Shown: in pieces, positions 53,301 through 64,000 of the stretch
Layout of the letters: each line of letters begins with the position of its first letter
Numbering within the stretch: position 1 is the stretch's first letter
Origin: Oryzias latipes
Lineage: Eukaryota > Chordata > Actinopteri > Beloniformes > Adrianichthyidae
Reading direction: 5' to 3'
Assembly: GCF_002234675.1 (NCBI RefSeq)
Contig: NC_019880.2
Location: 14,993,756-15,057,755 of the forward strand
DNA length: 64,000 nucleotides
Notes under the pieces: model-generated
Told to the model about the DNA's origin: nothing
Database searches by the model: none
The model's input: the letters and a program-made list of their open reading frames with translations, nothing else
Made by a program: the position numbers and the translations under genes

Positions 53301-56300
53301 AATGAAGTTTTGGATTACAAAAGTGGATACATATACATTTATGTTTCTACATTTTTGTTAAAAAAATGTTAAAGCATGTGGCAAAACCAAAAAAAGTCAT
53401 GAGTTTTTGTATTAGAGTTTTTTGGCTTTGCACATCTTTTTAACCAAATTTTGCTTCACTCCAAGCAAAAACCTTTCAAATAATAAACAAATTGTAGAAT
53501 CTCAATGCTTTGCAAGTCTTGAGATTGTCTTTCCTTTGACTGACTTCTTCTGTGCGCCTGATTCATTCATTGGGAACAGGTGTTGTTTTGCATGACATTG
53601 TTTTTCTTTTTCTGCTGGAGAGTTCAAACCTTTCTGCTCCTTCACACCCAAAAACAGGATCACAGAACACAGGATGTAGATGATGCAGATGACTCCTGAA
53701 GAAATCATATGTGCTTTTTTCTGAGGACAGACAAGTTTGGAAAAACCCCTGATTATAGAGGCTAAAGAGTGCCTTCCACAACATTTTCCAAGCAGTTTTT
53801 GGCATTTGAAGTTTCTGGTGTTTTTCTCATTATGGCTCGCAGCAGTCACAGACTGAAAGGACCATATTGCATCTGCAACGAGGGTCGAAAACTCAAAAAG
53901 GTTCAAAACGTAAAAGAAAAACCAGATGTCAAAACGCAGAAAAATCACGCCCAAAACACAAGACGACATGACCAGTGTGTAGTACAACAAAAATCGGCCA
54001 TCTTGGATTTTTCAAAAAAGCCACTTTAGTACCAGATACAAATGAAAACTCGTCCTAAAATTTTTTAGCGATCGTCTCAAAATGTCTCCTGCATCAATTA
54101 CAAGCTACTGTGGAAAAAATGTTGGAATTAGAAGTTGTAGATTTTGAACGCCGTGTGCGTGGTGAATTTGCAACTGTTGCGATCTTAGCTAGCTTGCACA
54201 TTTTTTATCAGAATGTCGTAAAAAAGGAATATGCGATTCCCTGGCCCACGCTGAACAAAACAATGTAACAAACGACAAGATCGATGATGGAATACAGGCG
54301 TGGTAAACAAAGAACGATCGCAAAAAAAAGTGCTGACTCGGCTAAAAAAAAAAAAAAAAAATCTAAATTTTTTTTAAGAATCGGCTAACGTAACTGAGTT
54401 AACTTTGTCGGGGATATCCAAACAAAGTTTTGAAATTATTACGGGATGGCGACATGACCTACGGTTTGGCAGCCATTATGTGCCAAAAGCTGCAATTTCG
54501 CGATTTTCGCATTCAAACATAATATGGAAAAATGAACTTTTGTTTGAGCGGTTTTCACGAAATTTGAAACAAATGTTGCTAGCATAAGCCTATGAAGTTT
54601 TGTCTACCTTTGACATCGGGAAAAGGCCGCCATCTTTAGTTTTGCAACTAGATAGAAATATAAACTTGTCGTTGGGATTTTTATCAATCATCTTGAAACT
54701 TCTCAATGGCAAGCTACTTTGGAAAAAATGTTGGAATTAGAAGTTCTAGATTGTCAACGGCGTGCGTGTGGCGAGCCAGCAAACATGGCGCACTGTTATA
54801 ACTCTTATGTCTTACAATGGAATACTGTGAAAATTAAATGCATGCATCATTGGCTGAAACTGAACATATTGTAAAACACTGGATATGGACATATAAGGAA
54901 TGTGGGCATGGTTAGCGAAAAGTGGATTTTCTATCAACTTTTCACATGTAGCTCTTACCAATGGATCACTGTGTTTTTCTGAGTGAGTTGATGATGCTGA
55001 TGGATAAGCGAGCACTTTTAGCTACATTAGCATAACTAGCATAGTTATTACATTCAGCATATGCAGCTTTGACTAGCCTTGACTAAAGGTGGGAGGTGAG
55101 GGCGGCGGTGCTGCGTAGAGGTGGGCAATGATAGCGGAAGTGGTGTGTAGAGGTGGGCAGCGGGGGAGGGTTGCGCCTGCGGGCCATACAATGCCGCTTG
55201 CGGCTTTAATTAATATTGGTTTTCCTGTTAAAACATGACGATAAATATACATTTATAGTTGTTTTGCCTCAAACTCTGATGTTAAGATCTTAGCCTAAAC
55301 ATACATTTGTCTGTAGAGTCTTTTCCACATTTAACCAACATTTTTGTGTCTATAAAGCTGTAGATTGAAAACAATCACTCTACTGTAGAAAATGTCTCAT
55401 GTAAATAAATACATAAAAACTAAAAATCTGATGCATCTAATAAGCTGAAATCCAATAATTAATTACTTACTGATTCCTCTAGTGAGGTTATGGTTCTGTT
55501 GACTGTTGGTGGGATTGTGCTGTTCTTGTAATCATCATTGTCATCATCAACAGGACACGTCGAGACGCTACCAACAATCTGTCCTTGGATCGCAGTGCCC
55601 AACAGGATCCCCAAGAGCTCCACTGTCATACCTGCAGAACCGGGTGGGAGGAGTCAGCGCACACGCCACAATACAAAAGAGGAAGTGTTTAACTTTGCAG
55701 CAGTCTGACATACGATATGCTGTGGCGGAGTCCCGCTCCTCCTGTTTGGTGCTGATAAACATGGTGAGGGCTGAATATGGCACATGGAAGCACTGCAATA
55801 CATAAAACCAACACTGTTAAAAACACTGATCAGTTGAATCAGATCATCTGAGGATTTCTAGATGTAGATACAAACCGTTTGCATAGACTGGAAGAGGCAG
55901 TAAAATACCAGAAACCAGAGGACCTTCCCTTCTTCAAAAGGCGGCACGTACCAAATCAAGAAGTATGTCAACACTGCGAACGGAGTGGAGCAGAGGATCC
56001 TGGATGGAAGAGTGAGGACAAACAGAAGTTGTGGGCACTTGTGCCAGATAGCAGCTCACATGAGGAAAACAAGGGCGCACATAGATCTAGTCGTCTTCAA
56101 GTGGATGTATCAGGATGGAGCAGAGCAGAGCAGAAAGCTTGTGGCCCCACCCAGAGAATTTTTTGTGCAACAAATACAATCCTTGTCAAACAACATTATT
56201 TCATCTGCTCCTGATTCACAACGATTTGAATAAAGAAATATTCAGAAATGCAGTTTTACTCTTAGTGTTCTTTATATACATGTCCTCCACCATCACAAAA

Positions 56301-58916
56301 ATGTACCAAGAACATGTAAAAACACCATTTTCCATCGGAGGGGGTATTTGACTCCACTACAGTCAGTGGTTCTTTTTGAATAATCCCTCTAATCCTATTT
56401 ATTTCAACAAAACTCTAGTCAGTCAAGACTGCATTGTGGGACGGGAAGTCAGCTGGACCAATGGCAGAAAGATCCCAGAACTTTCTGGGACTCTGTGGTT
56501 TGATCAGAACAGATATTCTCTTCTGGGATTCGAATGTTACCACTCCCAACTCCACACAAAAGCAAGAATCAGCCCACAAACAAAAAAAGAACACTACCGC
56601 TAGATATTGGCACAAAAAACTAGCAATAAAACTGTACGGTTTATCGTCGTCTCAAGCAGTCTTTGAATATAATAATTGTAACAACATGTGGGATAACCCC
56701 AACCTAACATTCCCAGTGCAACAAAAATGGCAAGCAATATTGGAACTATTGTGAGTTCTCATGCTTAGTTTGGAGCCACACCTCAGCAGCTCTTTGTGGA
56801 GCAGCTCTTCTTTATTGAGGACAAAAGTAGCTTCAGGCAGAGTTGGTTTTCTTGTTGAGCGTGTCAGTTTTACGTTTTGTCTTTATCAGAAATCTGCTCA
56901 TCTCACGCGTATTTATTACTGATCTATTCTGCAGCAGAAACATGTAATTGTTTGCATGTGTTTCGAAGGGTTATGAAATTATTTTTGCAAAGATCACCAA
57001 AGAAACTATTTCTGACAACTAAATATTTCATTTTCATGTTGCTGATTGTGACAGAATAATATTTCACCTATTTCAGTCTTCTGACAGATAAAACCTGTGG
57101 TCTTTACTGCAAAAACTACCTCCCTTTTCAGGGATCTCTTTATTTCTTCTTCAACATCTCCCTCAGCCTTGTTGCCACTGTTACTGCCTTTTTTTTTTTA
57201 AATCTTCCCGATTATTTTTTGTTTTTTCTGCACCTCATGTACGTCATCCCTGCTTCAGACACCTACCACGGCATCATGCGACCCACCCTGGTCCATCTAC
57301 TGTGGCTCACCAGGAACCCCACAGTTGGGTCAGTGATGCCATCCCAGGCCCTCCCCGCAAACAAGATGATGGAGGCATTTAAGGGGTCCAACTAGAGGAT
57401 TTTGGAGGGGGAAAAAAGTGTTAAGTTGAACAAAAGCAAAGGCTTTGTTTGTTTTTTTGAAAATTTAAAATATCCATTTCAAAGCACCTGTAGTGATATG
57501 GTTCTGTAAGAATAGCAGTAGAGCTGAAAGGACTAATTGACCAACAAAGAAAGCAGTAGGACTTGACTGCAATAGAAATCTGCTAAACTGCAGATTAACA
57601 CTTCAAGCAAAGTGTTCATTTTAACACTGCTGTAGCAACAAAATCTTTTAACAGACTTCTATTTTGAAAATAATGTTAAACCAAAGTGTTCCAACTTTAC
57701 ATCTACTTTTTTTCTTGTTTATTTGGCTGAAATCTGCTTTACCAATAAGTTGAATTTTAAATGAAGCCATTAAGTCCATTTCTTTTTTGTTTTGTTTTTA
57801 CCTGTGCCACTTCTAGCAGGAAGATCTGGAGGAAGAATCCCAGCGCACAACCAGTAATCTGATAAGGAGCTCCTCCAAAAGCAAAGCAAAGTTTATTGCA
57901 TACAGACAGCTGAGGTTTTTGCTTTTTCTCCTGGAGAAAAAGAAACAAAGAAAAGATTTATGTGACATTGGGAATTTTTATATGAGCTTTACAATCCTCA
58001 GAGGCTGCTTTGAGATCATGTTGTCTTTTATGAGCATTAAATCACGAGGTTTCTTTAGTACACACCCCATCAGCCCATTGCAGCTCTTGGAAGTAACATG
58101 ATTTTTATGCAGAACAGCTTTCAGTCATCACATTGGCACATCTATACTGTGGGAAAATTGATTTTTTTTCTTCTTCTTTTTTTCTTTAAGGGAAATCAAT
58201 CTTTATGAACACAAATAGCCACAAAAATAAGAAGAGAAATTGCACATAAATTTAAATAAAGGTTTAGCAGCAGTTGAGTAGGTGGTGATTTATTTACCCT
58301 CCAAAAGTTCAATATTTTAATTTATGCAAATGAGGTGTTCTATTAATCTAGACTAAAATTTGCTGAACTATAAAAATGGATGTGGAATTACTCAGAGCAG
58401 ATATGAGGTGGACTGAAGTGATCCATTCACAGAAACACACTCACACACATTTTCCCTGTTTTTATTTTTATTTTTATAGGGATGCCAGCTTCCTCCCAAT
58501 AAAACAGTGTTTTGAGTTTCCAGACTGTTTTGTTTTAACGTGATAAGGAAAGTGGGAATGAGCCTGGTCAATCGGGATCGTGGCTGATGCTGCATCACTC
58601 AGAGCACATGACGTTTCTGCACGAGAGGACCGGTAGAGCCAGTTCTGCGGCCCCTTAAGAAAACATGTCTGCAAGATCTATCTATCCATCTATATATAAT
58701 ACGGTTCCTAAAGGAAAATTTGTGACAAACTATGTGTATAAATCTAAAACATGAGTTCATATCATCTCAAACATGAACTGATACAAAATATATAGATATT
58801 TTTAAAGCCCGTTTCAAATTCAGGCTCTCCTACAAACGTTTTACCTTCACGCTGATGTCTTTTTGAGGTTTGACTGTTTGCAAAGTCGACGAAGTGGCGT
58901 CCTCTCCTCTTGCCAT
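50365..58916 (-). CDS. mfsd2a: MFSD2A sodium-dependent lysophosphatidylcholine symporter, 14 exons, 514 aa
   Basis: Exons: 58845-58916, 57802-57930, 57267-57391, 55876-55999, 55714-55792, 55471-55631, 53630-53720, 53141-53259, 52934-53017, 51221-51304, 51030-51142, 50806-50949, 50524-50700, 50365-50407; 1545 nt with TAG, all GT-AG. Matches human MFSD2A throughout: LSVCNKLCFAFGGAPYQITG, RAWDGITDP (Asp84 and Asp88, the sodium-site pair), ALTMFISTKQEERDSATAYR, a luminal loop with sequons NST and NRT, WWQWFLTRFGKKTA, LPWSMLPDVLDDF, VFFTKFASG (the conserved transport lysine) and the tail SESETQELGSIA. Twelve membrane helices are expected. It carries LPC-DHA across the plasma membrane, notably at the blood-brain barrier. 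MFSD2B is excluded by GGAPYQ and ILFAGRAWD. Introns 3, 6 and 9 are filled with repeats. Teleosts have two mfsd2a paralogues; which one is unresolved. Confidence 0.93.
51676..51900 (-). repeat. Dispersed repeat family A, copy 5 (in mfsd2a intron 9)
   Basis: The reverse strand has CATCTGCTCCTGGTTCACAG, TTGAATAAAGAAA, GTCCTCCATCGTCAGGACAA and GGGAGCTTGTGGGTCGCC. Its far end merges into other repetitive DNA. Confidence 0.7.
52585..52790 (+). repeat. Repeat B, copy 1 (mfsd2a intron 9)
   Basis: About 75-80% identical by eye to 56493-56680: CTCTTCTGGGATTCGAA, CCAACTCCA, AGATATTGGCA and ACTGTACGGTTTATC align in order and orientation. Confidence 0.75.
53721..55470 (-). other. mfsd2a intron 6 (1.75 kb), mostly repetitive
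   Basis: Contains a CpG-bearing segment (about 53800-55200) with a 65-bp direct repeat at 54101-54165 and 54710-54775 (GTGGAAAAAATGTTGGAATT core). No exon needed for the reading frame. Confidence 0.6.
56026..56350 (+). repeat. Dispersed repeat family A, copy 6 (mfsd2a intron 3)
   Basis: AAGTGGATGTATCAGGATGG, CTGCTCCTGATTCACAACGA, AATAAAGAAATATTCAGAAA and TTTTCCATCGGAGGGGGT. A further fragment with CCCAACCTAACATTCCCAGT and GGCAAGCAATATTGGAAC follows at 56695-56755. The copy abuts exon 4 of mfsd2a (ends at 55999). Confidence 0.75.
56493..56680 (+). repeat. Repeat B, copy 2 (mfsd2a intron 3)
   Basis: Partner of 52585-52790. Because it runs straight into a family A 5' landmark, repeat B may be the 5' part of the longer family A element. 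Confidence 0.7.
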
Positions 58917-59110
58917 TGTGCTTGAAAAGTGGAAATATATAACAATGTTTTTATTTTGGTTTATGTTACTTAATTCTTTTACTGAGATGGAATTAAAAAA
59001 AGGCGAAAGCTCTTCAGGACTACAAGCGGTACAACTCAAAGTTTTACTGTCTGTTTCGGCTCGTGCATGTGCCGAAGTCAATCATACTCACGTCATCCTG
59101 TGACGTATTT
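58917..59110 (-). promoter_or_regulatory. mfsd2a promoter region with inverted CRE half-sites
   Basis: ACGTCA (59090-59095) and TGACGT (59101-59106) form an inverted pair 5 bp apart, about 180 bp above the start codon. An inverted CCAAT (GATTGG, 59127-59132) lies further upstream. Transcription start not determinable. Confidence 0.4.
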
Positions 59111-59394
59111 GTTGTTTTGAAGCTTCTGATTGGTTCACTTTTACCAAGCCCACTTTTACAGCAGATCAATGAGCGTTACTACGTACGGAAGCAGATGGTT
59201 TGTCTGTGACAGGGGTGCTCACACTTTTTTGACATGTGAGGTACTTCTGAGTCGACAATGTGCTGTGTGCTGCGACGATCGTATGTCATGTTCTGATGTA
59301 AACCGTGCAACACGGGGAGAACGGCATTTCAAAAGAAAGCGCTGCTGGCTCCGTGTGAAGCGCGTGCCACGGATAAAAGCGAGAACTGCAGAAT

Positions 59395-59840
59395 TCTGAG
59401 ATTAAACTCATAAATATGAAACCAAAATCAATATTCTGAAATTAAAACATCAAAAATAATATTTTGAAATCAGTATTCTGAGATTAAAGTTGCAATTGTA
59501 ATATTATAGTCAGAATTGTGAGATTAAACTGTAAATTATGACAAAATAATCAAAATCTTTAGATTAAAGAAAATAATAAAACAAAATTAGCATTCTGCCA
59601 ATGGAATTATGACACCAAAATCAGTATTGCAAGAAACAATCAGCATGCATGAAAGTCAGAATTCTGAGATTGACCTCTGAATTATGCTGCCAAAATAAAT
59701 TTTCTGAAATTAAATCACCAAAATTTGTATTCTGAAATCAGTAAACTGAGAATAAAGTTGGAATTTACATATTAAAGTCAGAATCTTAAGATTAAACTAA
59801 GAATTATCCTGAGATCTAAGTAAGAATTAAGAAGTCAAAA
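59395..59840. repeat. Degenerate tandem repeat built on TTCTGAGATTAAA
   Basis: The words ATTCTGAGATTAAA, TTCTGAAATTAAA and AAGTCAGAATT recur about every 20-40 bp for 450 bp with drift and spacing changes. Minisatellite-like; noncoding. Confidence 0.75.
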
Positions 59841-60279
59841 TCAGAAATTACTAATTAAGCACCACATAAATTTATGGGAAAGAACAGTGGAAGATGAAAT
59901 GAGATCAGAGGTGAGTATTCAATAGCCGTCTGTGGTTAAAATTAAATTCCCAAATTCTGGCTCTAGCATAAGAACTGAGAGATTAAATTATTATTATTAT
60001 TATTATTATTATTTATTATTGGGTCTGTGATTATTATTATGCTCTCATTTGCAGGTTTAATTGATTTGTTATTTTTAAACCAATGAAAGGAACAAGACAG
60101 TTTTTTTTTTAGTTTTGGTCTTGTGGGGAACTGCAAACCAGTTTGCTGTATTCCACACTTCCTGCTCAACAGGAGCAACTTGTCTGCAACCCTGGAAAAA
60201 ATGAAGTCATCGCTGGATATAAGGTTTAGGTTTAGTGTTTGTGACCACATGCAGACATTTCTGTGTTATGTAAAGATTA

Positions 60280-60400
60280 GGCAAGGCAAGGCAAGGCAAG
60301 GCAAGTTTATTTGTATAGCACAATTCATACACAAAGTAATTCAAGGTGCTTCACAAAACAGAAGAATGCATTAAAATCACAATACATCATAGAAATAATC
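60280..60400. repeat. (GGCAA)5 followed by TTTATTTGTATAGCAC repeat
   Basis: Five GGCAA units, then GTTTATTTGTATAGCACAAT and GGTGCTTCACA, the common teleost dispersed repeat start also seen at 14590. Confidence 0.7.
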
Positions 60401-62497
60401 AACATAAAATTTACTTTAAAAGAAAAGAAAAAAAAATTTGAAAACTGATTTAAAAATAAAGGAAGGAAAGGAAAGAAAAGTGCAGATAGGACCTTTCAGT
60501 CAAGATTAAAACTGCAAGTACACAAAGAGAAAAACAACACCATAAGATCAATCTCACTTTCTAATTTTAGCACATTCCAGTAACTTTTTTTTTCAATGGA
60601 GCTGTTTACAGATTACACAAAAAAAAAAAAAAAAAAAAACTTTTCAACACAAATCAGAAAACATTATTGTTAGAGTGCGATGTCTGTCATTATAGACAAT
60701 CTTTGTTCTGGAATACGTCATTACGTCAGCATATGTAAACGTTTCTTTTACGTGCAGTTGAAGATAAAAAAAAAAAAAAAAAAAAAAACGTGCAGTTGAA
60801 GATAAAAAGGAAAGCGGGACCCTTCATGTGTGGAGAAAGACGAAGTGAGTGGGGACTGCACTTCAAGTGAACAGAAATTGTTTCCTGTGTCCATTTGTGA
60901 GAGCTAAGTAGCAAACTCGGTGTGTGGAGAAGAAGGATGTCTTTGACGGCTGCAGCGTCGGGAGAGAGTTCCCGGGCAGCGAGAGAGACAACGGCTGCGC
61001 GAGAGCCAACAATAAAAGGAAATAAGAAGGTTTCCAAACCTATATTAGAGCTATAAAAAACTCACAAGAGTGTTTTATCTCAGAGAAGTTGGATTGGAGC
61101 TACAGTTTTCATTTTCGGTCAGAAAAGCTGTTGAATCTATTTTAGGAGTAATGTTCATCCCACAGAAACTCAACTGTAACACCTCTTGATGACAGTCAAG
61201 TGCTGTTTACTTTGCACAGCTTTAAAAAAACAACCCAAATGAGCCTTTACAACAACTTCAAATTCATAGATCACAAAAAATCCTTATTATATGGGGCTGT
61301 TCTCATATTTATCCTTATATTTCACAACTAACCTCAAAATCTTAATAGCTGCATTGATTCAAGGAAGGAATTTCCTATGATTGGACTAAGAAGATTTTGC
61401 AATAAAAGTTATACTGAAGATCGTTTAAGGAATATTATCAGGTCCTTGAATTTGCTGCTGAATCGCTGAAATTTGGAAACCACTTGTCCAACTGTTCTTT
61501 AAGTGCCGTTCTGTAAAACCACAGACTGGAACAACAGCAACATGGAAAATTTGTAGATTTCTTCATTAAAAACCATTGAGCGTTTTCTTAGACTAAATTA
61601 AAAAAAAACTGACAGAGAAAACGTACAGATTTAGTGTAGTTTGATAAGATCTGCATCGGTTCTGATGTTTGTAGTTTGTGAAATCTCCAGACTGTGAGGT
61701 AGACTGATGAGATAGTCCCAACTCCAGACTGAGTATCCACACACAGATGCTGGAGAAATATGACAGCAGGAAAAATGAGCTGAAGTTTGGTTCTTGTGCC
61801 ATCTACTGGATGGAGATTTCACCACACAGAAAAATGGGGACTTTGTCTAAACCCTACAAAAAGTTACACCATCACTTCTGCCTAGTATTCTAATATTCCT
61901 ATATACCCAACAAAATGTATTTTTCATGAAAAATACATCAAAACGTGACAACACAAGATAAAATAGAGTGGTTTGCTTTTGTTTTCGACTGTGGGATGTG
62001 TAATAAAATGAAAAGAAAAACATAGGAAGTTCCTAAAAACACAAAATTACTGAAAACTTAGGAATTGAGAACAAAAATTTCCTAAACAATAAAAAAATGA
62101 TACTAGGAACTTGGTCTTCGGCCCACCCATTCCTCGCACATGGGATACTTTCCCGGTGAAGGCACAGACTCCTTAACACGCGACATATTGAAATTAATGT
62201 AAATAATTTTGCTCGGGTGGAAAAATCACCCGAGCAAATATAGATAGTGCTCAAATGTTAAGACACACTAGTCTGCCTCAAGACCAGACTTGACTTTGGT
62301 CTTCAGGTTTGGGATTTATGTACAATACCCATGTGTGTATTCTTAGTTTTTTTTTTATCTTCAAGACATTACTGCAGAACTCAAAATATAAAGTTCTCCT
62401 TTGAATTAGGAAAACAGACATACCAACTGCCTGTAGTTGTGTCTCCATGAATTGTTAACAGTAGTTCAATGACATTTTGTGACCATAACTATCTGTT

Positions 62498-62823
62498 TTA
62501 ACTGTAGGTTTTTTTTGTTTTTTTTTAAATGGTAAATGGCGTATACTTGTATAGCGCCTTTCTTCCTACAAGGACAAAGCGCTTTACAGTCACAGACCCA
62601 TTCACCCAGTCACACACACATTCACACACACATTCATACACTGATGGCGGCTCCGCTGCCAAACACAGGCGCCTGCCTACCACCAGAGGCAAGGTGGGGT
62701 TCAGTGTCTTGCTCAAGGACACTTCGACTCATGGGTGTGCAAGGCGGGAATCGAACCTGCAATCTTATGATCATGGGTCGACCGCCCTACCGCTGCACCA
62801 CGGCCGCCTTAACTGTAGGTTTT
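62498..62823 (-). mobile_element. Full-length tRNA-derived SINE with 15-bp target-site duplication
   Basis: Element 62513-62808 on the minus strand: the tRNA-like head begins GGCGGCCGTGGTGCAGCGGT (A box TGGTGCAGCGG), with the B box GGTTCGATTCC at 62747-62757. A body with GGCAGCGGAGCCGCCATCAG follows, then the tail GCGCTATACAAGTATACGCC and an A-rich 3' end. TTAACTGTAGGTTTT at 62498-62512 is repeated exactly at 62809-62823. The intact duplication and intact pol III boxes suggest a recent insertion. Confidence 0.88.
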
Positions 62824-63074
62824 AAGGCTTTAGATGTGGAGCTGCAAAACAGAACTTTAGGTAATCTTTGCCTCAGGGTCAGTTAACTTGTCCTTCTCAT
62901 TTATGACTGTTTTCAGCACATTTTTGGTTCCTATTTGTTCCAACTGAATTGATTCATAGATTACTCAAAACTTCTCTGCATTTTAATACCGACTCTCTGG
63001 ACAAAAGGATAATGATTCTGTGAAAATTTCACTGAAACCAAGAATAAAAAACAGTTTTCGACATTTCACATGAA

Positions 63075-63197
63075 ATTTAGTCAAAGTTATCGTTGACCTT
63101 TGCATTTTGGGTTATTGAACTAGATTCGCCACATCTCCTATGGGGACTATTAAGAACAAAGCGCAAGAAAATTGACATTTATTACCAGGATGCCAGT
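63075..63197. repeat. Old dispersed repeat, uninterrupted copy
   Basis: GACCTTTGCATTTTGGGTTA, ATTGAACTAGATTC, CTCCTATGGG and AAGAAAATTGACATTTATTA align with 48015-48075 plus 48284-48335, but lack the 207-bp TIR element. Confidence 0.75.
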
Positions 63198-63636
63198 CAC
63201 AACTTGCAGTCGTCACATTAAAGAACAGGCAGAGATGGTTAATTGACAGATTTTTATTGGCTTAATGCAGCTAAAATTAAGCAGCAGCAGTAAAGCTCTT
63301 CTTGATCAGGAGCACCTGTGAAAGCAGATATATTTAAATAGTTAGGTTTACAGCTGCTGCACTGCGTATCTTTTTGTATTCAATGTCTGATTGTGGTGAC
63401 TCACCTCTGTTTTCTGTTAGGAGTGGTCTGCCAGCAAAAGAGGTTGCTAAGGGTAAAAGAACCTTAAATTGGTTCCGGGGAGGGAACCCAAATCATTGTA
63501 AAGTCAAGAGAGGAGATATAAAGTAGTAATTTTATTATTTGAGTGAATTTTACATGGGTTAAAAAGAGTTTAGTGAGTTATATTTTTCTATGGGTAAATA
63601 TCTATTTTATAGGGGTTGGGGAAACTTTGAATGTGC

Positions 63637-64000
63637 ATATATATATATATATATATATATAGATAGATATATAGATATCTATATCTATATGTCTATATAG
63701 ATATATAGATATAGATATATATTTATATATTTATAGATATATATATAAAAACGCCCCTCTCACCCTCCGCGGGTGGTTTCTCCTCCAAGCTCGGGTCCTC
63801 TACCAGAGGCCTGGGAGCTTGAGGGTCCTGCAGTATCTTAGCTGTTCCTAGTACTGCACTTTTCTGGACTGAGAGGTCTGAGGTCTTTCCAGGTATCTGT
63901 TGTAGCCACTCCTCCAGCTTGGGGGTTACTGCCCCGAGTGCTCCAATTACCACAGGCACCACTGTCACCTTCACTTTCCAGGCTTTCTCCAGTTTTTCTC
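63637..64000 (-). mobile_element. LINE 3' end: reverse-transcriptase ORF C-terminus, 3' UTR and AT tail
   Basis: The minus strand from the window edge encodes KVKVTVVPVVIGALGAVTPK, LEEWLQQIPGKTSDLSVQKS and AVLGTAKIL. The frame then slips one base, so LKLPGLW plus a stop lie in another frame (ending at 63800). A short 3' UTR ends in an ATAG/AT microsatellite tail (63637-63755). This is a well-known C-terminus in teleost non-LTR elements. The rest lies outside the window. Confidence 0.75.

Larger units (their letters stand above)
59111..64000. other. Gene-free repeat-rich flank upstream of mfsd2a
   Basis: No supported gene in 4.9 kb. Contents listed separately: degenerate tandem repeat (59395-59840), GGCAA microsatellite and interspersed repeat (60280-60400), poly(A) scar (60750-60808), SINE (62513-62808), an old repeat copy (63075-63197) and a LINE 3' end (63637-64000). 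The stretch 61060-62490 shows nothing recognisable. Confidence 0.6.

Noticed and set aside
57281-57290. In-frame donor AGG|GTGGGT within mfsd2a exon 3
   Set aside because: Using it breaks the frame with exon 4. Reading on to the donor at 57265-57266 gives VGRMMPW, which matches the family (LGRLMPW).
60937-61056. Small plus-strand ORF starting MSLTAAASGESSRAA in a GC-richer patch
   Set aside because: About 39 codons with no splice donor, homology or promoter context; it sits in a repeat-rich flank. Possibly part of an element, but not supportable as a gene.

Overview
This window is vertebrate nuclear DNA, almost certainly from a teleost fish (a percomorph; a medaka-like fish is my guess). Genes are split into small exons with GT-AG introns, gene-free DNA is full of teleost-type repeats (Tc1-like, hAT-like, LINE 3' ends, tRNA-derived SINEs, AT and GATA microsatellites), and the proteins match fish or human families. 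There is no sign of bacterial operons, CRISPR or phage.

Six protein genes can be assembled exon by exon, each with a continuous reading frame across every junction. In order: khdrbs1-like STAR RNA-binding protein (minus, 71-2167, 373 aa); zbtb8os/archease (minus, 3875-6647, 162 aa); rbbp4 (plus, 7284-11259, 424 aa); nhsl3/KIAA1522 (plus, coding 22389-41855, about 1469 aa, one 3.6-kb exon); a ZP3-type zona pellucida domain protein (minus, 42860-47604, 561 aa); and mfsd2a, the lysophosphatidylcholine symporter (minus, 50365-58916, 514 aa). zbtb8os and rbbp4 share a 636-bp head-to-head promoter. nhsl3 and the ZP gene converge tail to tail. KHDRBS1, ZBTB8OS, RBBP4 and KIAA1522 are also neighbours on human 1p35, so this is a conserved vertebrate block. 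The genes do not form one pathway: they cover RNA processing, tRNA ligation, chromatin, actin signalling, egg coat and lipid transport.

Gene-free DNA: 2481-3769 (short intergenic, C-tract), 11700-15300 (Tc1 fossil, AT microsatellite), 15684-22364 and 22684-36487 (large nhsl3 introns), 44324-46956 (ZP intron with a hAT-like relic), 47750-50364 (3' of mfsd2a, with a small TIR element) and 59110-64000 (tandem repeat, SINE with target-site duplication, LINE 3' end).

The most interesting unlabelled structures are: a multi-copy repeat family (six loci) with a remnant reading frame; a small TIR element inserted in an older repeat whose unoccupied paralogue lies 15 kb away; a 44-bp-arm foldback; a SINE with a perfect 15-bp target-site duplication; an apparent poly(A)-only retroposition scar; a duplicated VKLRSV module in NHSL3; and a ZP protein with a 187-residue hydrophilic tail. 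I found no clearly new biochemical system; the novelty candidates are mobile-element structures and gene-model oddities.
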